A DNA stretch of 64,000 nucleotides from Massilia sp. ZL223 (lineage in GTDB: Bacteria > Pseudomonadota > Gammaproteobacteria > Burkholderiales > Burkholderiaceae_D). The position numbers and the translations under genes were made by a program. The DNA is taken from assembly GCF_018119395.1 (NCBI RefSeq), contig NZ_JAGPWD010000031.1, positions 1 through 64,000 on the forward strand. The letters are read 5' to 3'. This document shows, in pieces, positions 9,792 through 18,373 of this stretch. Positions within the stretch are counted from its first letter, which is position 1. Every line of letters begins with the position of its first letter. Under the pieces are notes generated by a model that saw nothing but the letters and a program-made list of their open reading frames with translations, had not been told where the DNA came from and searched no databases.

Positions 9792-11045
9792 ATGTACCAA
9801 CATATCAAGGTCCCGGCCGACGGCCAGAAAATCACCGTCAACGCCGATTTCTCGCTCACCGTTCCGAACACCCCGGTCATTCCCTATATCGAAGGCGACG
9901 GCACCGGCGTCGACATCACCCCGGTGATGATCAAGGTGGTCGACGCAGCCGTGGCCAAGGCCTACGGCGGCCAGCGCAAGATCAGCTGGATGGAAATCTT
10001 CGCCGGCGAGAAGTCGACCCAGGTCTACGGCCCCGACGTCTGGCTCCCATCCGAAACCCTGGACGTGCTGAAGGACTACGTGGTCTCGATCAAGGGCCCG
10101 CTGACCACGCCGGTAGGCGGCGGCATCCGCTCGCTCAACGTGGCGCTGCGCCAGGAACTCGACCTGTATGTTTGCCTGCGCCCGGTGCGTTACTTCAAGG
10201 GCGTGCCTTCGCCGCTGAAGGAACCGGAAAAGACCGACATGGTGATCTTCCGCGAGAACTCCGAAGATATCTACGCCGGCATCGAATGGGCCGAAGGCTC
10301 GGAGGGCGCGAAGAAGGTCATCGAATTCCTGACCAAGGAAATGGGCGTCAAGAAGATCCGCTTCCCGGAAACCTCGGGCATCGGCGTCAAGCCGGTCTCG
10401 CGCGAAGGCACCGAGCGCCTGGTGCGCAAGGCGATCCAGTACGCGATCGACAACGACAAGCCCTCCGTGACCATCGTCCACAAGGGCAACATCATGAAGT
10501 ACACCGAAGGCGGCTTCCGTGACTGGGGCTACGCGCTCGCCCAGAAAGAATTCGGCGCCGAGCTGATCGACGGCGGCCCATGGTGCAAGTTCAAGAATCC
10601 GAAGACCGGCCGCGACATCACGGTCAAGGATTCGATCGCCGACGCCTTCCTGCAGCAGATCCTGCTGCGCCCGGCGGAGTACAGCGTGATCGCCACCCTG
10701 AACCTGAACGGCGACTACGTCTCGGACGCGCTGGCGGCCCAGGTGGGCGGCATCGGCATCGCGCCGGGCGCCAACATGTCGGACTCGGTGGCGATGTTCG
10801 AAGCCACCCACGGCACCGCGCCGAAGTACGCGGGCAAGGACTATGTGAACCCGGGTTCGCTGATCCTGTCGGCCGAGATGATGCTGCGCCATATGGGCTG
10901 GCTTGAGGCCGCCGACCTGATCATCAGCTCGATGGAAAAGGCGATCACTTCCAAGAAGGTCACCTACGACTTCGCGCGCCTGATGGAGGGCGCGACCCAG
11001 GTCTCGTGTTCCGGCTTCGGCGAGGTGATGATCGAGCACATGTAA
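9792..11045 (+). CDS. icd: NADP-dependent isocitrate dehydrogenase, dimeric E. coli type
   Basis: 417 residues, matching E. coli Icd. The start [14 protein letters not shown] is chosen because the family begins here; the 12-codon extension to 9756 is not conserved. Signatures: [13 protein letters not shown], the isocitrate/phosphorylation loop [13 protein letters not shown] (Ser corresponding to E. coli Ser113, target of AceK), [16 protein letters not shown] and [14 protein letters not shown]. Cytosolic TCA-cycle enzyme. Having both IDH types side by side is unusual; the Ser-containing loop suggests that this one, not the monomeric form, could be controlled by phosphorylation. Confidence 0.97.
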   Translation: MYQHIKVPADGQKITVNADFSLTVPNTPVIPYIEGDGTGVDITPVMIKVVDAAVAKAYGGQRKISWMEIFAGEKSTQVYGPDVWLPSETLDVLKDYVVSIKGPLTTPVGGGIRSLNVALRQELDLYVCLRPVRYFKGVPSPLKEPEKTDMVIFRENSEDIYAGIEWAEGSEGAKKVIEFLTKEMGVKKIRFPETSGIGVKPVSREGTERLVRKAIQYAIDNDKPSVTIVHKGNIMKYTEGGFRDWGYALAQKEFGAELIDGGPWCKFKNPKTGRDITVKDSIADAFLQQILLRPAEYSVIATLNLNGDYVSDALAAQVGGIGIAPGANMSDSVAMFEATHGTAPKYAGKDYVNPGSLILSAEMMLRHMGWLEAADLIISSMEKAITSKKVTYDFARLMEGATQVSCSGFGEVMIEHM

Positions 11046-11080
11046 GCAGGCGACAGCGCTTCGCCGCTTCGGATAGGATG

Positions 11081-11113
11081 AAAGCCCCGGCCTTGCAAGA
11101 GGCGGGGCTTTTT
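11081..11113 (+). terminator. Rho-independent terminator after icd
   Basis: AAAGCCCCG (11081-11089) pairs with CGGGGCTTT (from 11103) with a T-run to 11113; an inner GCC/GGC pair extends the stem. About 35 bases after the icd stop. Confidence 0.9.
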
Positions 11114-11132
11114 ACTTGGTGCGGAGGCCGGC

Positions 11133-11417
11133 ATGCATGCAGCGGGGCGGGCGCAGGCGGAGCGGATCGGCAGGCTCGTGTACGCCCAGGTGCGCGGCGA
11201 CTGGCTGGTCGGCGAAGCGGCGCGGCTGGCGGCTGCGGCGCCGGGCCCGGAACTCGACTTGCTCGTGGCGCGGGGCAGGGCGCTCGGCGCGCACTGCCAG
11301 TTGCTGTCCGGGCTGTTTCCCGATCCGCCGGCCGACGACACCGAGGCGGCCACAGCCGGGCTGATTGCGCTCAACGAGGAAATCCACCGCTATCTAGATA
11401 AGGCGGGCTGGCTGTAA
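11133..11417 (+). CDS. Hypothetical 94-residue protein
   Basis: Starts at ATG 11133 with CGGAGG about 9 bases before. The protein is Ala/Leu/Arg-rich, probably mostly helical, with no signal peptide and no family I recognise. It has ALNEEIHRYLDKAGWL at the end. It lies between two clear terminators (icd's before, the cold-shock gene's after), so it would have its own transcription unit. A good ribosome site supports translation, but the GC-rich context means that a chance ORF is possible. Confidence 0.5.
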   Translation: MHAAGRAQAERIGRLVYAQVRGDWLVGEAARLAAAAPGPELDLLVARGRALGAHCQLLSGLFPDPPADDTEAATAGLIALNEEIHRYLDKAGWL

Positions 11418-11452
11418 GGCCGCGCAGGGAGGCGTAGCGTTTGCGGAGGGCG

Positions 11453-11480
11453 AAAAAAAACCCCGCTTGCGCGGGGTCTT
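11453..11480 (-). terminator. Bidirectional terminator between hypothetical gene and cold-shock gene
   Basis: ACCCCGC (11460-11466), loop TTGC, GCGGGGT (11471-11477), with eight A before (T-run for leftward transcription) and TCTTTT after. It serves the cold-shock gene on the minus strand and could also end the rightward hypothetical gene. Confidence 0.9.
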
Positions 11481-11500
11481 TTGCTTCCGGGGGAGAGGTA

Positions 11501-11704
11501 TTACACGCCCTGGATGTTGGAAGCTTGCTTGCCTTTCGGGCCTTGCGTGACTTCGAATTGGACTTTCTGACCTTCTTTGAGGGTCTTAAAACCGGTCATA
11601 TTGATTGCGGAGAAGTGTGCGAACAGATCCTCGCCGCCGTCATCAGGAGTGATGAAGCCAAAACCTTTGGAATCATTGAACCACTTAACAGTACCAGTTG
11701 CCAT
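11501..11704 (-). CDS. Cold-shock domain protein (CspA family)
   Basis: 67 residues, a single cold-shock domain with both RNA-binding motifs, KGFGFI and DLFAHFSAI. The start [18 protein letters not shown] is the family N-terminus; a 5-codon extension to 11719 is rejected. It binds single-stranded RNA/DNA and acts as an RNA chaperone; CspA paralogues differ too little to name one. Upstream on the minus strand are a TTGACA/TTGATA promoter and a leader of about 77 bases with a perfect 16-bp palindrome, consistent with the leader-based control known for csp mRNAs. Confidence 0.95.
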   Translation of the reverse strand: MATGTVKWFNDSKGFGFITPDDGGEDLFAHFSAINMTGFKTLKEGQKVQFEVTQGPKGKQASNIQGV

Positions 11705-11747
11705 AAAAGAAACTTTCAATTAAAAACATATCACACGAGCCATAAAA

Positions 11748-11763
11748 GCAAGAAGCTTCTTGC
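11748..11763 (-). promoter_or_regulatory. Palindromic hairpin in cold-shock leader
   Basis: GCAAGAAGCTTCTTGC is a perfect 16-base palindrome in the predicted 5' leader of the cold-shock gene, 43 bases before its start. In RNA it can form a 6-bp stem with an AGCT loop or pair between transcripts. Leaders of cold-shock mRNAs are known to fold differently with temperature; a role here is inferred. Confidence 0.45.
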
Positions 11764-11787
11764 CCCCTCCTCAGCCTGCTCACTTCT

Positions 11788-11816
11788 TATCAACAAGTAC
11801 ATAAGTACAATGTCAA
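11788..11816 (-). promoter_or_regulatory. Promoter of cold-shock gene
   Basis: On the minus strand TTGACA (complement of 11811-11816) is followed by 17 bases and TTGATA (complement of 11788-11793). The spacer contains GTAC-TTAT-GTAC, a possible small operator. Predicted transcription start is near 11781. Confidence 0.6.
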
Positions 11817-11990
11817 TAACTGCATTGTTGGTGGAATAATCACTGAAGTCAAGCGGTTTTGCGCCTCCGTTGTCAAATTTGTCACACCGACCTCAACAGG
11901 GCACTTGATTTCGCCAATTGGATCGCCATCTGCGCAAAGAACGGAAACCAAGTAACATGGAAGCACATGAAAACGAGCTGATGTTTATGC

Positions 11991-12018
11991 TTGGCACTAT
12001 TCCTGAAAGCATTAGAAT
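11991..12018 (+). promoter_or_regulatory. Putative clpS-clpA promoter very close to the start codon
   Basis: TTGGCA (11991-11996), 16 bases, TAGAAT (12013-12018). The -10 ends only 6 bases before the clpS ATG, so transcription would begin at or next to the start codon. There is no Shine-Dalgarno sequence before clpS. The rest of the 320-base gap between the cold-shock gene and clpS holds the cold-shock promoter and leader and nothing else that I can identify. Confidence 0.45.
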
Positions 12019-12024
12019 ACCCCC

Positions 12025-12327
12025 ATGGCAACGAAGCACGACACTGAACAACTACTGGAGCGGCAGAGCGTCAAACCACCACCTTTGTACCAGGTGGCGC
12101 TGCTGAACGATGACTACACGCCGATGGAATTCGTGGTCGCGGTCATCCAGGAGTACTTCAACAAGGATCGCGAAACGGCGACGCAGATCATGCTTTCCGT
12201 GCACCGGCATGGTAAGGGGGTGTGCGGCGTGTTTTCCAAAGATATAGCGTGTACCAAAGTGGAGTTTGTCTTAACGCATGCGCGTAAGGCGGGGCATCCC
12301 CTGCAATGCGTGATGGAGGAAGTATGA
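12025..12327 (+). CDS. clpS: ClpS adaptor of ClpAP protease
   Basis: 100 residues. The core has [20 protein letters not shown] (the DDYT and Met that line the N-degron pocket), [12 protein letters not shown] and [16 protein letters not shown]. ClpS binds N-terminal Phe, Leu, Trp and Tyr degrons and delivers the substrates to ClpA. The 3' end overlaps clpA by 4 bases (ATGA), the normal clpS-clpA operon. The start is the ATG directly before the flexible N-terminal tail. Confidence 0.97.
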   Translation: MATKHDTEQLLERQSVKPPPLYQVALLNDDYTPMEFVVAVIQEYFNKDRETATQIMLSVHRHGKGVCGVFSKDIACTKVEFVLTHARKAGHPLQCVMEEV

Positions 12328-14624
12328 TTGCGCAGGAACTTGAAGTATCTCTACACATGGCCTTTGTCGAAGCACGGCAGGCACGGCACGAGTTTATTAC
12401 CGTGGAGCATCTGCTGCTGGCGCTCCTCGACAATCCGTCGGCCGCCGAAGTCCTGCGTGCGTGCGCTGTCAATATTGAAGACTTGCGCAAGACCCTGACT
12501 AATTTTATTGGTGACAACACCCCGACCGTACCCGGAACGGGCGAAGTCGACACCCAGCCGACGCTCGGCTTCCAGCGCGTGATCCAGCGCGCGATCATGC
12601 ACGTGCAGTCGGCCTCGAACGGCAAGAAGGAAGTGACCGGCGCCAACGTGCTGGTCGCGATCTTCGGCGAGAAGGATTCGCATGCTGTTTACTACCTGCA
12701 CCAGCAGGGCGTGACCCGCCTGGATGTGGTCAACTTCATCTCGCACGGCGTCCGCAAGGACCAGCAGATGGACACCCAGAAGGCGTCCGAAGGCGTGGAA
12801 GAAGCGCAGGTCGAGGGCCAGACCAAGGAAAGCCCGCTCGACCAGTTCACCCAGAACCTCAACAAGTCGGCTGCGGACGGCAAGATCGATCCGCTGATCG
12901 GCCGCGAGGAAGAAGTGGACCGCGTGATCCAGATCCTGTGCCGCCGCCGCAAGAACAACCCGCTGCTGGTGGGCGAGGCCGGTGTCGGCAAGACCGCCAT
13001 CGCGGAAGGCCTGGCATGGCGCATCGTCCAGGAGGACGTGCCCGAGATCCTGCAGAACGCCGTCGTGTACTCGCTCGACATGGGCGCGCTGCTGGCCGGC
13101 ACCAAGTACCGCGGCGATTTCGAGCAGCGCCTGAAGGCCGTGCTCAAGCAGATCAAGGACACCCCGAACGGCATCCTGTTCATCGACGAGATCCACACGA
13201 TCATCGGCGCCGGTTCGGCATCGGGCGGCACGCTCGACGCGTCGAACCTGCTCAAGCCGGCCCTGGCCAACGGCCAGCTCAAGTGCATCGGCGCGACCAC
13301 GTTCACGGAATTCCGCGGCGTGTTCGAGAAGGATCATGCGCTGAGCCGCCGCTTCCAGAAGGTGGACGTGAACGAGCCGTCGGTCGAGCAGACCGTGGCG
13401 ATCCTGCGCGGCCTGAAGTCGCGTTTCGAAGAGCACCATGGCGTCAAGTATTCCGCCTCGGCGCTGTCGACCGCGGCCGAGCTGGCGGCGCGCTTCATCA
13501 ATGACCGTCACCTGCCCGACAAGGCGATCGACGTGATCGACGAAGCGGGCGCGGCCCAGCGCATCCTGCCGAAGTCGAAGCAGAAGAAGACCATCGGCAA
13601 GACCGAGATCGAGGACATCATCGCCAAGATCGCGCGGATTCCCCCGCAGACGGTCAACCAGGACGACCGCAGCAAGCTGCAGACCATCGACCGCGACCTG
13701 CGCAACGTGGTGTTCGGCCAGGACCCGGCGATCGAAGCGCTGGCCTCCGCCATCAAGATGGCGCGCGCCGGACTGGGCAAGACGGACAAGCCGATCGGCT
13801 CCTTCCTGTTCTCCGGCCCGACCGGCGTCGGCAAGACGGAAGTCGCCAAGCAGCTGGCCTTCATCCTGGGCATCGAGCTGGTGCGTTTCGACATGTCGGA
13901 ATACATGGAGCGCCACGCGGTGTCGCGCCTGATCGGTGCGCCGCCGGGCTACGTCGGCTTCGACCAGGGCGGCCTGCTGACCGAGGCCATCACCAAGAAG
14001 CCGCACGCGGTGCTGCTGCTGGACGAGATTGAAAAAGCCCACCCGGACATTTTCAATATCCTGCTGCAGGTGATGGACCATGGCACCCTGACCGACAACA
14101 ACGGCCGCAAGGCGGACTTCCGCAACGTGATCATCATCATGACCACGAATGCGGGCGCCGAGAGCCTGACCAAGCGCTCGGTGGGCTTCGTGGATTCGAA
14201 GGCGCAGGGCGACGAGATGGCCGACATCAAGCGCATGTTCACGCCGGAGTTCCGCAACCGCCTGGATGCGATCATCAGCTTCCGCGCGCTGGACGAGGAC
14301 ATCATCTTGCGCGTCGTGGACAAGTTCCTGATGCAGCTGGAAGAGCAGCTGCACGAGAAGAAGGTGGAAGCCGTGTTCACCGAGAAGCTGCGCAAGTTCC
14401 TCGGCAAGAAGGGCTTCGACCCGCTCATGGGCGCCCGTCCGATGTCGCGCCTGATCCAGGACATGATCCGCAAGGCCCTGGCCGACGAGCTGCTGTTCGG
14501 CCGCCTGGTCAACGGCGGACGCGTGACCGTGGACCTGAACGAGAAGGACGATGTGGTGCTCGAGTTCCCGGAAGGGGACGTGCTGCCGCCGCCGGCTCCG
14601 GCGGAGACGGTCGAGATCGAGTAA
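12324..14624 (+). CDS. clpA: ClpA ATPase subunit of ClpAP protease
   Basis: 766 residues. N-domain (residues 1-145, two Clp repeats), first AAA module with [13 protein letters not shown] and [12 protein letters not shown], second with [14 protein letters not shown] and [16 protein letters not shown] flexible ClpP-docking loop in the D2 module carries VGF where many ClpA proteins have IGL. The start [14 protein letters not shown] is the family N-terminus and overlaps the clpS stop. With ClpS it unfolds N-degron proteins for ClpP, which is not in this window. Confidence 0.97.
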   Translation: MIAQELEVSLHMAFVEARQARHEFITVEHLLLALLDNPSAAEVLRACAVNIEDLRKTLTNFIGDNTPTVPGTGEVDTQPTLGFQRVIQRAIMHVQSASNGKKEVTGANVLVAIFGEKDSHAVYYLHQQGVTRLDVVNFISHGVRKDQQMDTQKASEGVEEAQVEGQTKESPLDQFTQNLNKSAADGKIDPLIGREEEVDRVIQILCRRRKNNPLLVGEAGVGKTAIAEGLAWRIVQEDVPEILQNAVVYSLDMGALLAGTKYRGDFEQRLKAVLKQIKDTPNGILFIDEIHTIIGAGSASGGTLDASNLLKPALANGQLKCIGATTFTEFRGVFEKDHALSRRFQKVDVNEPSVEQTVAILRGLKSRFEEHHGVKYSASALSTAAELAARFINDRHLPDKAIDVIDEAGAAQRILPKSKQKKTIGKTEIEDIIAKIARIPPQTVNQDDRSKLQTIDRDLRNVVFGQDPAIEALASAIKMARAGLGKTDKPIGSFLFSGPTGVGKTEVAKQLAFILGIELVRFDMSEYMERHAVSRLIGAPPGYVGFDQGGLLTEAITKKPHAVLLLDEIEKAHPDIFNILLQVMDHGTLTDNNGRKADFRNVIIIMTTNAGAESLTKRSVGFVDSKAQGDEMADIKRMFTPEFRNRLDAIISFRALDEDIILRVVDKFLMQLEEQLHEKKVEAVFTEKLRKFLGKKGFDPLMGARPMSRLIQDMIRKALADELLFGRLVNGGRVTVDLNEKDDVVLEFPEGDVLPPPAPAETVEIE

Positions 14625-14641
14625 CTTTGGTCTCAACAAAG

Positions 14642-14667
14642 AACCGCGCTTCGGCGCGGTTTTTTTC
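14642..14667 (+). terminator. Rho-independent terminator after clpA
   Basis: AACCGCGC (14642-14649), TTCG tetraloop, GCGCGGTT (14654-14661), then T-run. A textbook stable hairpin 18 bases after the stop. Confidence 0.95.
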
Positions 14668-14859
14668 GTCTGTCGTTTGGGGGCATGAACATATTGTGGC
14701 GTTGCTACGAACTTGGGTTCCGGCCGAGGGGGACGCACACCAGAAGCGTATCCCTGCACTCGCAAGCACGCACCCAGTTCTTTTTTGCATGTAAGGACGC
14801 CAACATCCCTTTCTGCTGTGGCAAACTCATGTTCTTCAGTAACCTCCGCCACAGTGACC

Positions 14860-17800
14860 ATGACCGTCTCCCGCACCATCCTTGCGCTGTCGCTCGCCCT
14901 CATCGGCAGCCAGGCCGCCGCCGCTGACCCTTACTTCCGTTTCCCGGCCGTCCGCGGCGACACCATCGTCTTCACGGCGGAAGGCGACCTGTGGCGCACC
15001 ACGACCGCGGGCGGCAAGGCCACCCGCCTGACCACCCACCCGTCCGCCGAAACCCACGCCGCGATCTCGCACGACGGCAAGCTGGTAGCCTTTGCCGCCT
15101 CTTACGAAGGCGCGCAGGAAGCCTACGTGATGCCGCTCGAAGGCGGCCTGCCCAAGCGCATCACCTTCGAGAACGGCGGCGTCACGGTGCTCGGCTGGAC
15201 GGCGCAGGGCGAAGTCCTGGTCAGCACGGAAAATTCGGTCGGCCCCGCCAAGCACCGCGTGGTGGCCGCGCTGGACCCGGCGACCATGAAGCGCCGCGTG
15301 CTGCCGCTGGCCGACGCCAACGACGCGACCCTGGACGACGCCGGCAAGGTCGTCTATTTCACGCGCATGGGCCTGTCCATGACCAACGATAACGTCCGCT
15401 CCTACCGCGGCGGCGCCCACGCCCAGCTGTGGCGTTTCGACCTGGACGCCAAGGGCGAAGCCACCCAGCTGTTCAAGGACGACACGGCCAACAACCGCCG
15501 CGCCATGTGGCACCAGGGCCGCCTGTACTTCATCAGCGACGCGGACGGCGCCGACAACATCTGGTCGTCGCTTCCGGATGGCAGCGACCGCCGCGCCCAT
15601 ACCAGCCACAAGGAATGGGACGTGCGCACCGCCTCGCTCGGCGACGGCCGCATCGTCTACCAGCTGGGCGCGGACCTGCGCGTGCTGGACCTCGCCAGCG
15701 GCGCCGATAGCCTGCTCAAGGCCAGCCTGGTGTCGGACTTCGACCAGCAGCGCATGCGCCGCGTGAAGTCGCCGCTCGACGCGCTGACCGGCATCGAACC
15801 GGCCAACAAGGCCGAGCGCATCGTGCTGACCGCGCGCGGCCGCGTGACCATCGCCGGCACCGGCACCTACCGCCGCGTCGAAATCGCCGTGCCGGAAGGC
15901 GTGCGCGCGCGCAGCGCCGTGTTCAGCCACGACGACAAGTGGGTCTATGCGATCACGGACGCCAGCGGCGAGAACGAGATCTGGCGCTATGCCGCAGACG
16001 GCTCCGGCCAAGGCGACCGCCTGACCAGGGACGGCGCCGCCCACCGCTGGAACCTGTATCCGTCGCCGGACGGGAAGTGGCTGGCCCACACCGACAAGAA
16101 GGGCCGCACCTGGCTGCTCGACCTGGCGGCCAAGTCCAACGTGGTGATCGACGACGCCGGCCAGATCGGCGTCGACCGCCTGGAGCAGGTGGTGTGGTCG
16201 CCCGACAGCCGCAACCTGGCGCTGGTGCGCACCGGCAGCAGCGAACAGCGCAACCAGATCGGCCTGTACAGCCTCGGGTCGAAGCAGATGAGCTTTGTCA
16301 CCACCGACCGCTACGAAGCCAACTCGCCGGCCTTTTCGCCGGACGGCAAATGGTTGTATTTCCTCTCTGCGCGCCACTTCAACCTCGGCAACGCCTCGGT
16401 CTGGGGCGACCGCAACATGGGACCGGTGTTCGACGACCGCGTCGGCGTGTACGCGCTGGCGCTGCAGCCAGACACGCGCTTCCCATTCAAGCCCGAGGAC
16501 GAGCTGACCAAGCCGGAGGAGATGTCCCCGGAAGCCGCCGCCAAGGCCGCGGTGAAGACGCCAGGCGCGGACGAGCAGACCGCCGACAAGCAGGCCGCCG
16601 TGGCCGCCGCCGCCGCGGCAACCAGCGCGGCGAATGCCGCCAGCAGCGACAAGCCGAAGAAGCCGACGCCCGCCATCATCTATGCCGGCCTGCGCGAGCG
16701 CCTGTACGAAGTGCCGGTCGCGCCGGGTAACTACCGTGCGCTGGCCGTCGACGACAAGCGCCTGTACCTGCTCGATTCCGACGACGGCCAGAAAGGCGTG
16801 CTCAAGACCCTGGAGATTTCGCGCAGCGCGCCGCAGCCGGAGACCTTCGCGTCCAACGTGCGCGAGTTCGGCCTGAGCACCGACCGCAAGCATGTCTTCT
16901 ACCGAACCTTTGCGAAGGGCGCGCCGGGCGACATGCTGATCGTGTCCGCCGGCGCCAAGGCACCCGCCGATCTCACCAAGGCCAAGGTCAAGATCGACGA
17001 CTGGGCAGTGATTACCAATCCGCGCCTCGAATGGACGCAGATGTTCAACGACGCATGGCGCATGCACCGCGACTTCCTGTACGACGCCAAGATGCGCGGT
17101 GTCGACTGGAACGCCGTGCGCACGCGCTACGCGCCGCTGGTCGATCGTGTCACCGACCGTGCGGAACTGGATGACGTGCTGGGCATGATGGTGGGCGAGG
17201 TCGGCGCGCTCCACTCGCAGATTCGTCCGGGCGACGTGCGCCGCGCGACGGGCGAAGGCACGCCGTCCAGCCTGGGCGCCGTGCTGACCCGCACCGCAGA
17301 GGGCTACCGCGTCGACCGCGTCTACCGCAGCGAGCCGGAGCTGCCGTCGGAGGCCGGTCCGCTGTCCCTGCCGGACGTGGGCGTCAAGGAAGGCGATGTG
17401 ATCACGGCCGTCAACGGCAAGTCGCTGGTGGAGGCGCGCGACATCGCCGACCTGCTGCTCGACCAGGCCGACAAGCAGGTGCTGCTGCAAGTGAAGACCT
17501 TGGATGCCAAGCCGCGCCAGGTGATCGTCACGCCGGTGAGCATGGCGCGCCACGCGAGCCTGCGCTACACCGACTGGGAGCAGAGCAGGGCGCGGCAGGT
17601 GGACGAGGCCTCCAAGGGCAAGATCGGCTACCTGCACCTGCGCGCCATGGTGGCGCGCGACATCAACGCCTTCGCGCGCGACTTCTACGCCAACATCAAC
17701 AAGGAAGGCCTGATCATCGATGTGCGCCGCAATAACGGCGGCAATATCGACAGCTGGATCATCGAGAAGCTGCTGCGCCGCTCGTGGGCCTTCTGGGCCT

Positions 17801-18222
17801 CGAACGGCAACCAGCCGCAGTCGAACATGCAGAACACCTTCCGCGGCCACCTGGTGGTGCTGGCGGACGAGCTGACCTACTCGGACGGCGAGACCTTCAC
17901 CGCCGGCGTCAAGGCGCTCAAGCTCGGACCGGTGGTGGGCAAGCGCACCGCCGGCGCGGGCGTCTGGCTCAGCGACGGCAACGGGCTGACCGACAACGGC
18001 ATGGCGCGCGTGGCGGAGTTCGGGCAGTTCTCGAGCGAAGGCGAGTGGCTGATCGAAGGCGTGGGCGTGTCGCCGGATGTGGAGGTCGACAACCTGCCGC
18101 ATGAGACCTTCAAGGGGCGCGACCGCCAGCTGGAAGTGGCGCTCGAGATGCTGGAGAAGAAGATGAAGGAGCAGCCGGTGAAGGCGTGGAAGCCGGCGGC
18201 GATTCCGGCCTTGAAGCGCTAA
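14860..18222 (+). CDS. Tricorn-like periplasmic S41 peptidase
   Basis: 1120 residues. The chosen ATG begins a clear signal peptide, MTVSRTILALSLALIGSQAAAA; an in-frame extension to 14713 has no such feature, though no strong ribosome site precedes 14860. The N-terminal two-thirds are WD40-like/PD40 propeller repeats (for example SPDGKWLYFLSA and SPDGKWLAHT). They are followed by an Ala-rich linker, a tricorn core helix region, a PDZ domain (DVITAVNGKSLVEA) and a C-terminal S41 serine-peptidase domain with RRNNGGNIDSWI and LTYSDGETFTAG, whose Ser is the likely nucleophile. It probably degrades peptides in the periplasm. Monocistronic. Confidence 0.92.
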   Translation: MTVSRTILALSLALIGSQAAAADPYFRFPAVRGDTIVFTAEGDLWRTTTAGGKATRLTTHPSAETHAAISHDGKLVAFAASYEGAQEAYVMPLEGGLPKRITFENGGVTVLGWTAQGEVLVSTENSVGPAKHRVVAALDPATMKRRVLPLADANDATLDDAGKVVYFTRMGLSMTNDNVRSYRGGAHAQLWRFDLDAKGEATQLFKDDTANNRRAMWHQGRLYFISDADGADNIWSSLPDGSDRRAHTSHKEWDVRTASLGDGRIVYQLGADLRVLDLASGADSLLKASLVSDFDQQRMRRVKSPLDALTGIEPANKAERIVLTARGRVTIAGTGTYRRVEIAVPEGVRARSAVFSHDDKWVYAITDASGENEIWRYAADGSGQGDRLTRDGAAHRWNLYPSPDGKWLAHTDKKGRTWLLDLAAKSNVVIDDAGQIGVDRLEQVVWSPDSRNLALVRTGSSEQRNQIGLYSLGSKQMSFVTTDRYEANSPAFSPDGKWLYFLSARHFNLGNASVWGDRNMGPVFDDRVGVYALALQPDTRFPFKPEDELTKPEEMSPEAAAKAAVKTPGADEQTADKQAAVAAAAAATSAANAASSDKPKKPTPAIIYAGLRERLYEVPVAPGNYRALAVDDKRLYLLDSDDGQKGVLKTLEISRSAPQPETFASNVREFGLSTDRKHVFYRTFAKGAPGDMLIVSAGAKAPADLTKAKVKIDDWAVITNPRLEWTQMFNDAWRMHRDFLYDAKMRGVDWNAVRTRYAPLVDRVTDRAELDDVLGMMVGEVGALHSQIRPGDVRRATGEGTPSSLGAVLTRTAEGYRVDRVYRSEPELPSEAGPLSLPDVGVKEGDVITAVNGKSLVEARDIADLLLDQADKQVLLQVKTLDAKPRQVIVTPVSMARHASLRYTDWEQSRARQVDEASKGKIGYLHLRAMVARDINAFARDFYANINKEGLIIDVRRNNGGNIDSWIIEKLLRRSWAFWASNGNQPQSNMQNTFRGHLVVLADELTYSDGETFTAGVKALKLGPVVGKRTAGAGVWLSDGNGLTDNGMARVAEFGQFSSEGEWLIEGVGVSPDVEVDNLPHETFKGRDRQLEVALEMLEKKMKEQPVKAWKPAAIPALKR

Positions 18223-18232
18223 GTCAAAAACC

Positions 18233-18264
18233 ACTTGGGTTCCGGCGGAGGCCGGAACCTAAGT
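18233..18264. repeat. Dispersed palindromic unit, single copy
   Basis: ACTTGGGTTCCGGC-GGAG-GCCGGAACCTAAGT, an imperfect palindrome (one mismatch in 14-base arms), starting 11 bases after the S41 peptidase stop and followed by TTGCGTGCG as in other copies. It could work as a 3' hairpin of the transcript, though no T-run follows. Confidence 0.85.
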
Positions 18265-18344
18265 TTGCGTGCGTGTCTCGTGACACAACCATGACACGCC
18301 CCTTCACACAAATTCATCATCCCGTCACAAACCATTTCTAAACT

Positions 18345-18372
18345 GCAAGTACTCACAACTATCCGTACTTGC
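18345..18372 (+). promoter_or_regulatory. Inverted repeat abutting the chemoreceptor start codon
   Basis: GCAAGTAC (18345-18352), 12 bases, GTACTTGC (18365-18372); the ATG of the chemoreceptor begins at 18374. The second arm covers the place where a ribosome site should be. In RNA the hairpin would hide the start region; in DNA it could be an operator. Confidence 0.5.
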
Positions 18373-18373
18373 A

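Noticed and set aside
12351-14903. Very long open frames on the strand opposite clpA, the S41 peptidase, acnD and others
   Set aside because: These are antisense frames produced by high GC codon use. Their translations are low-complexity His/Arg/Gly/Ala-rich and match no family.
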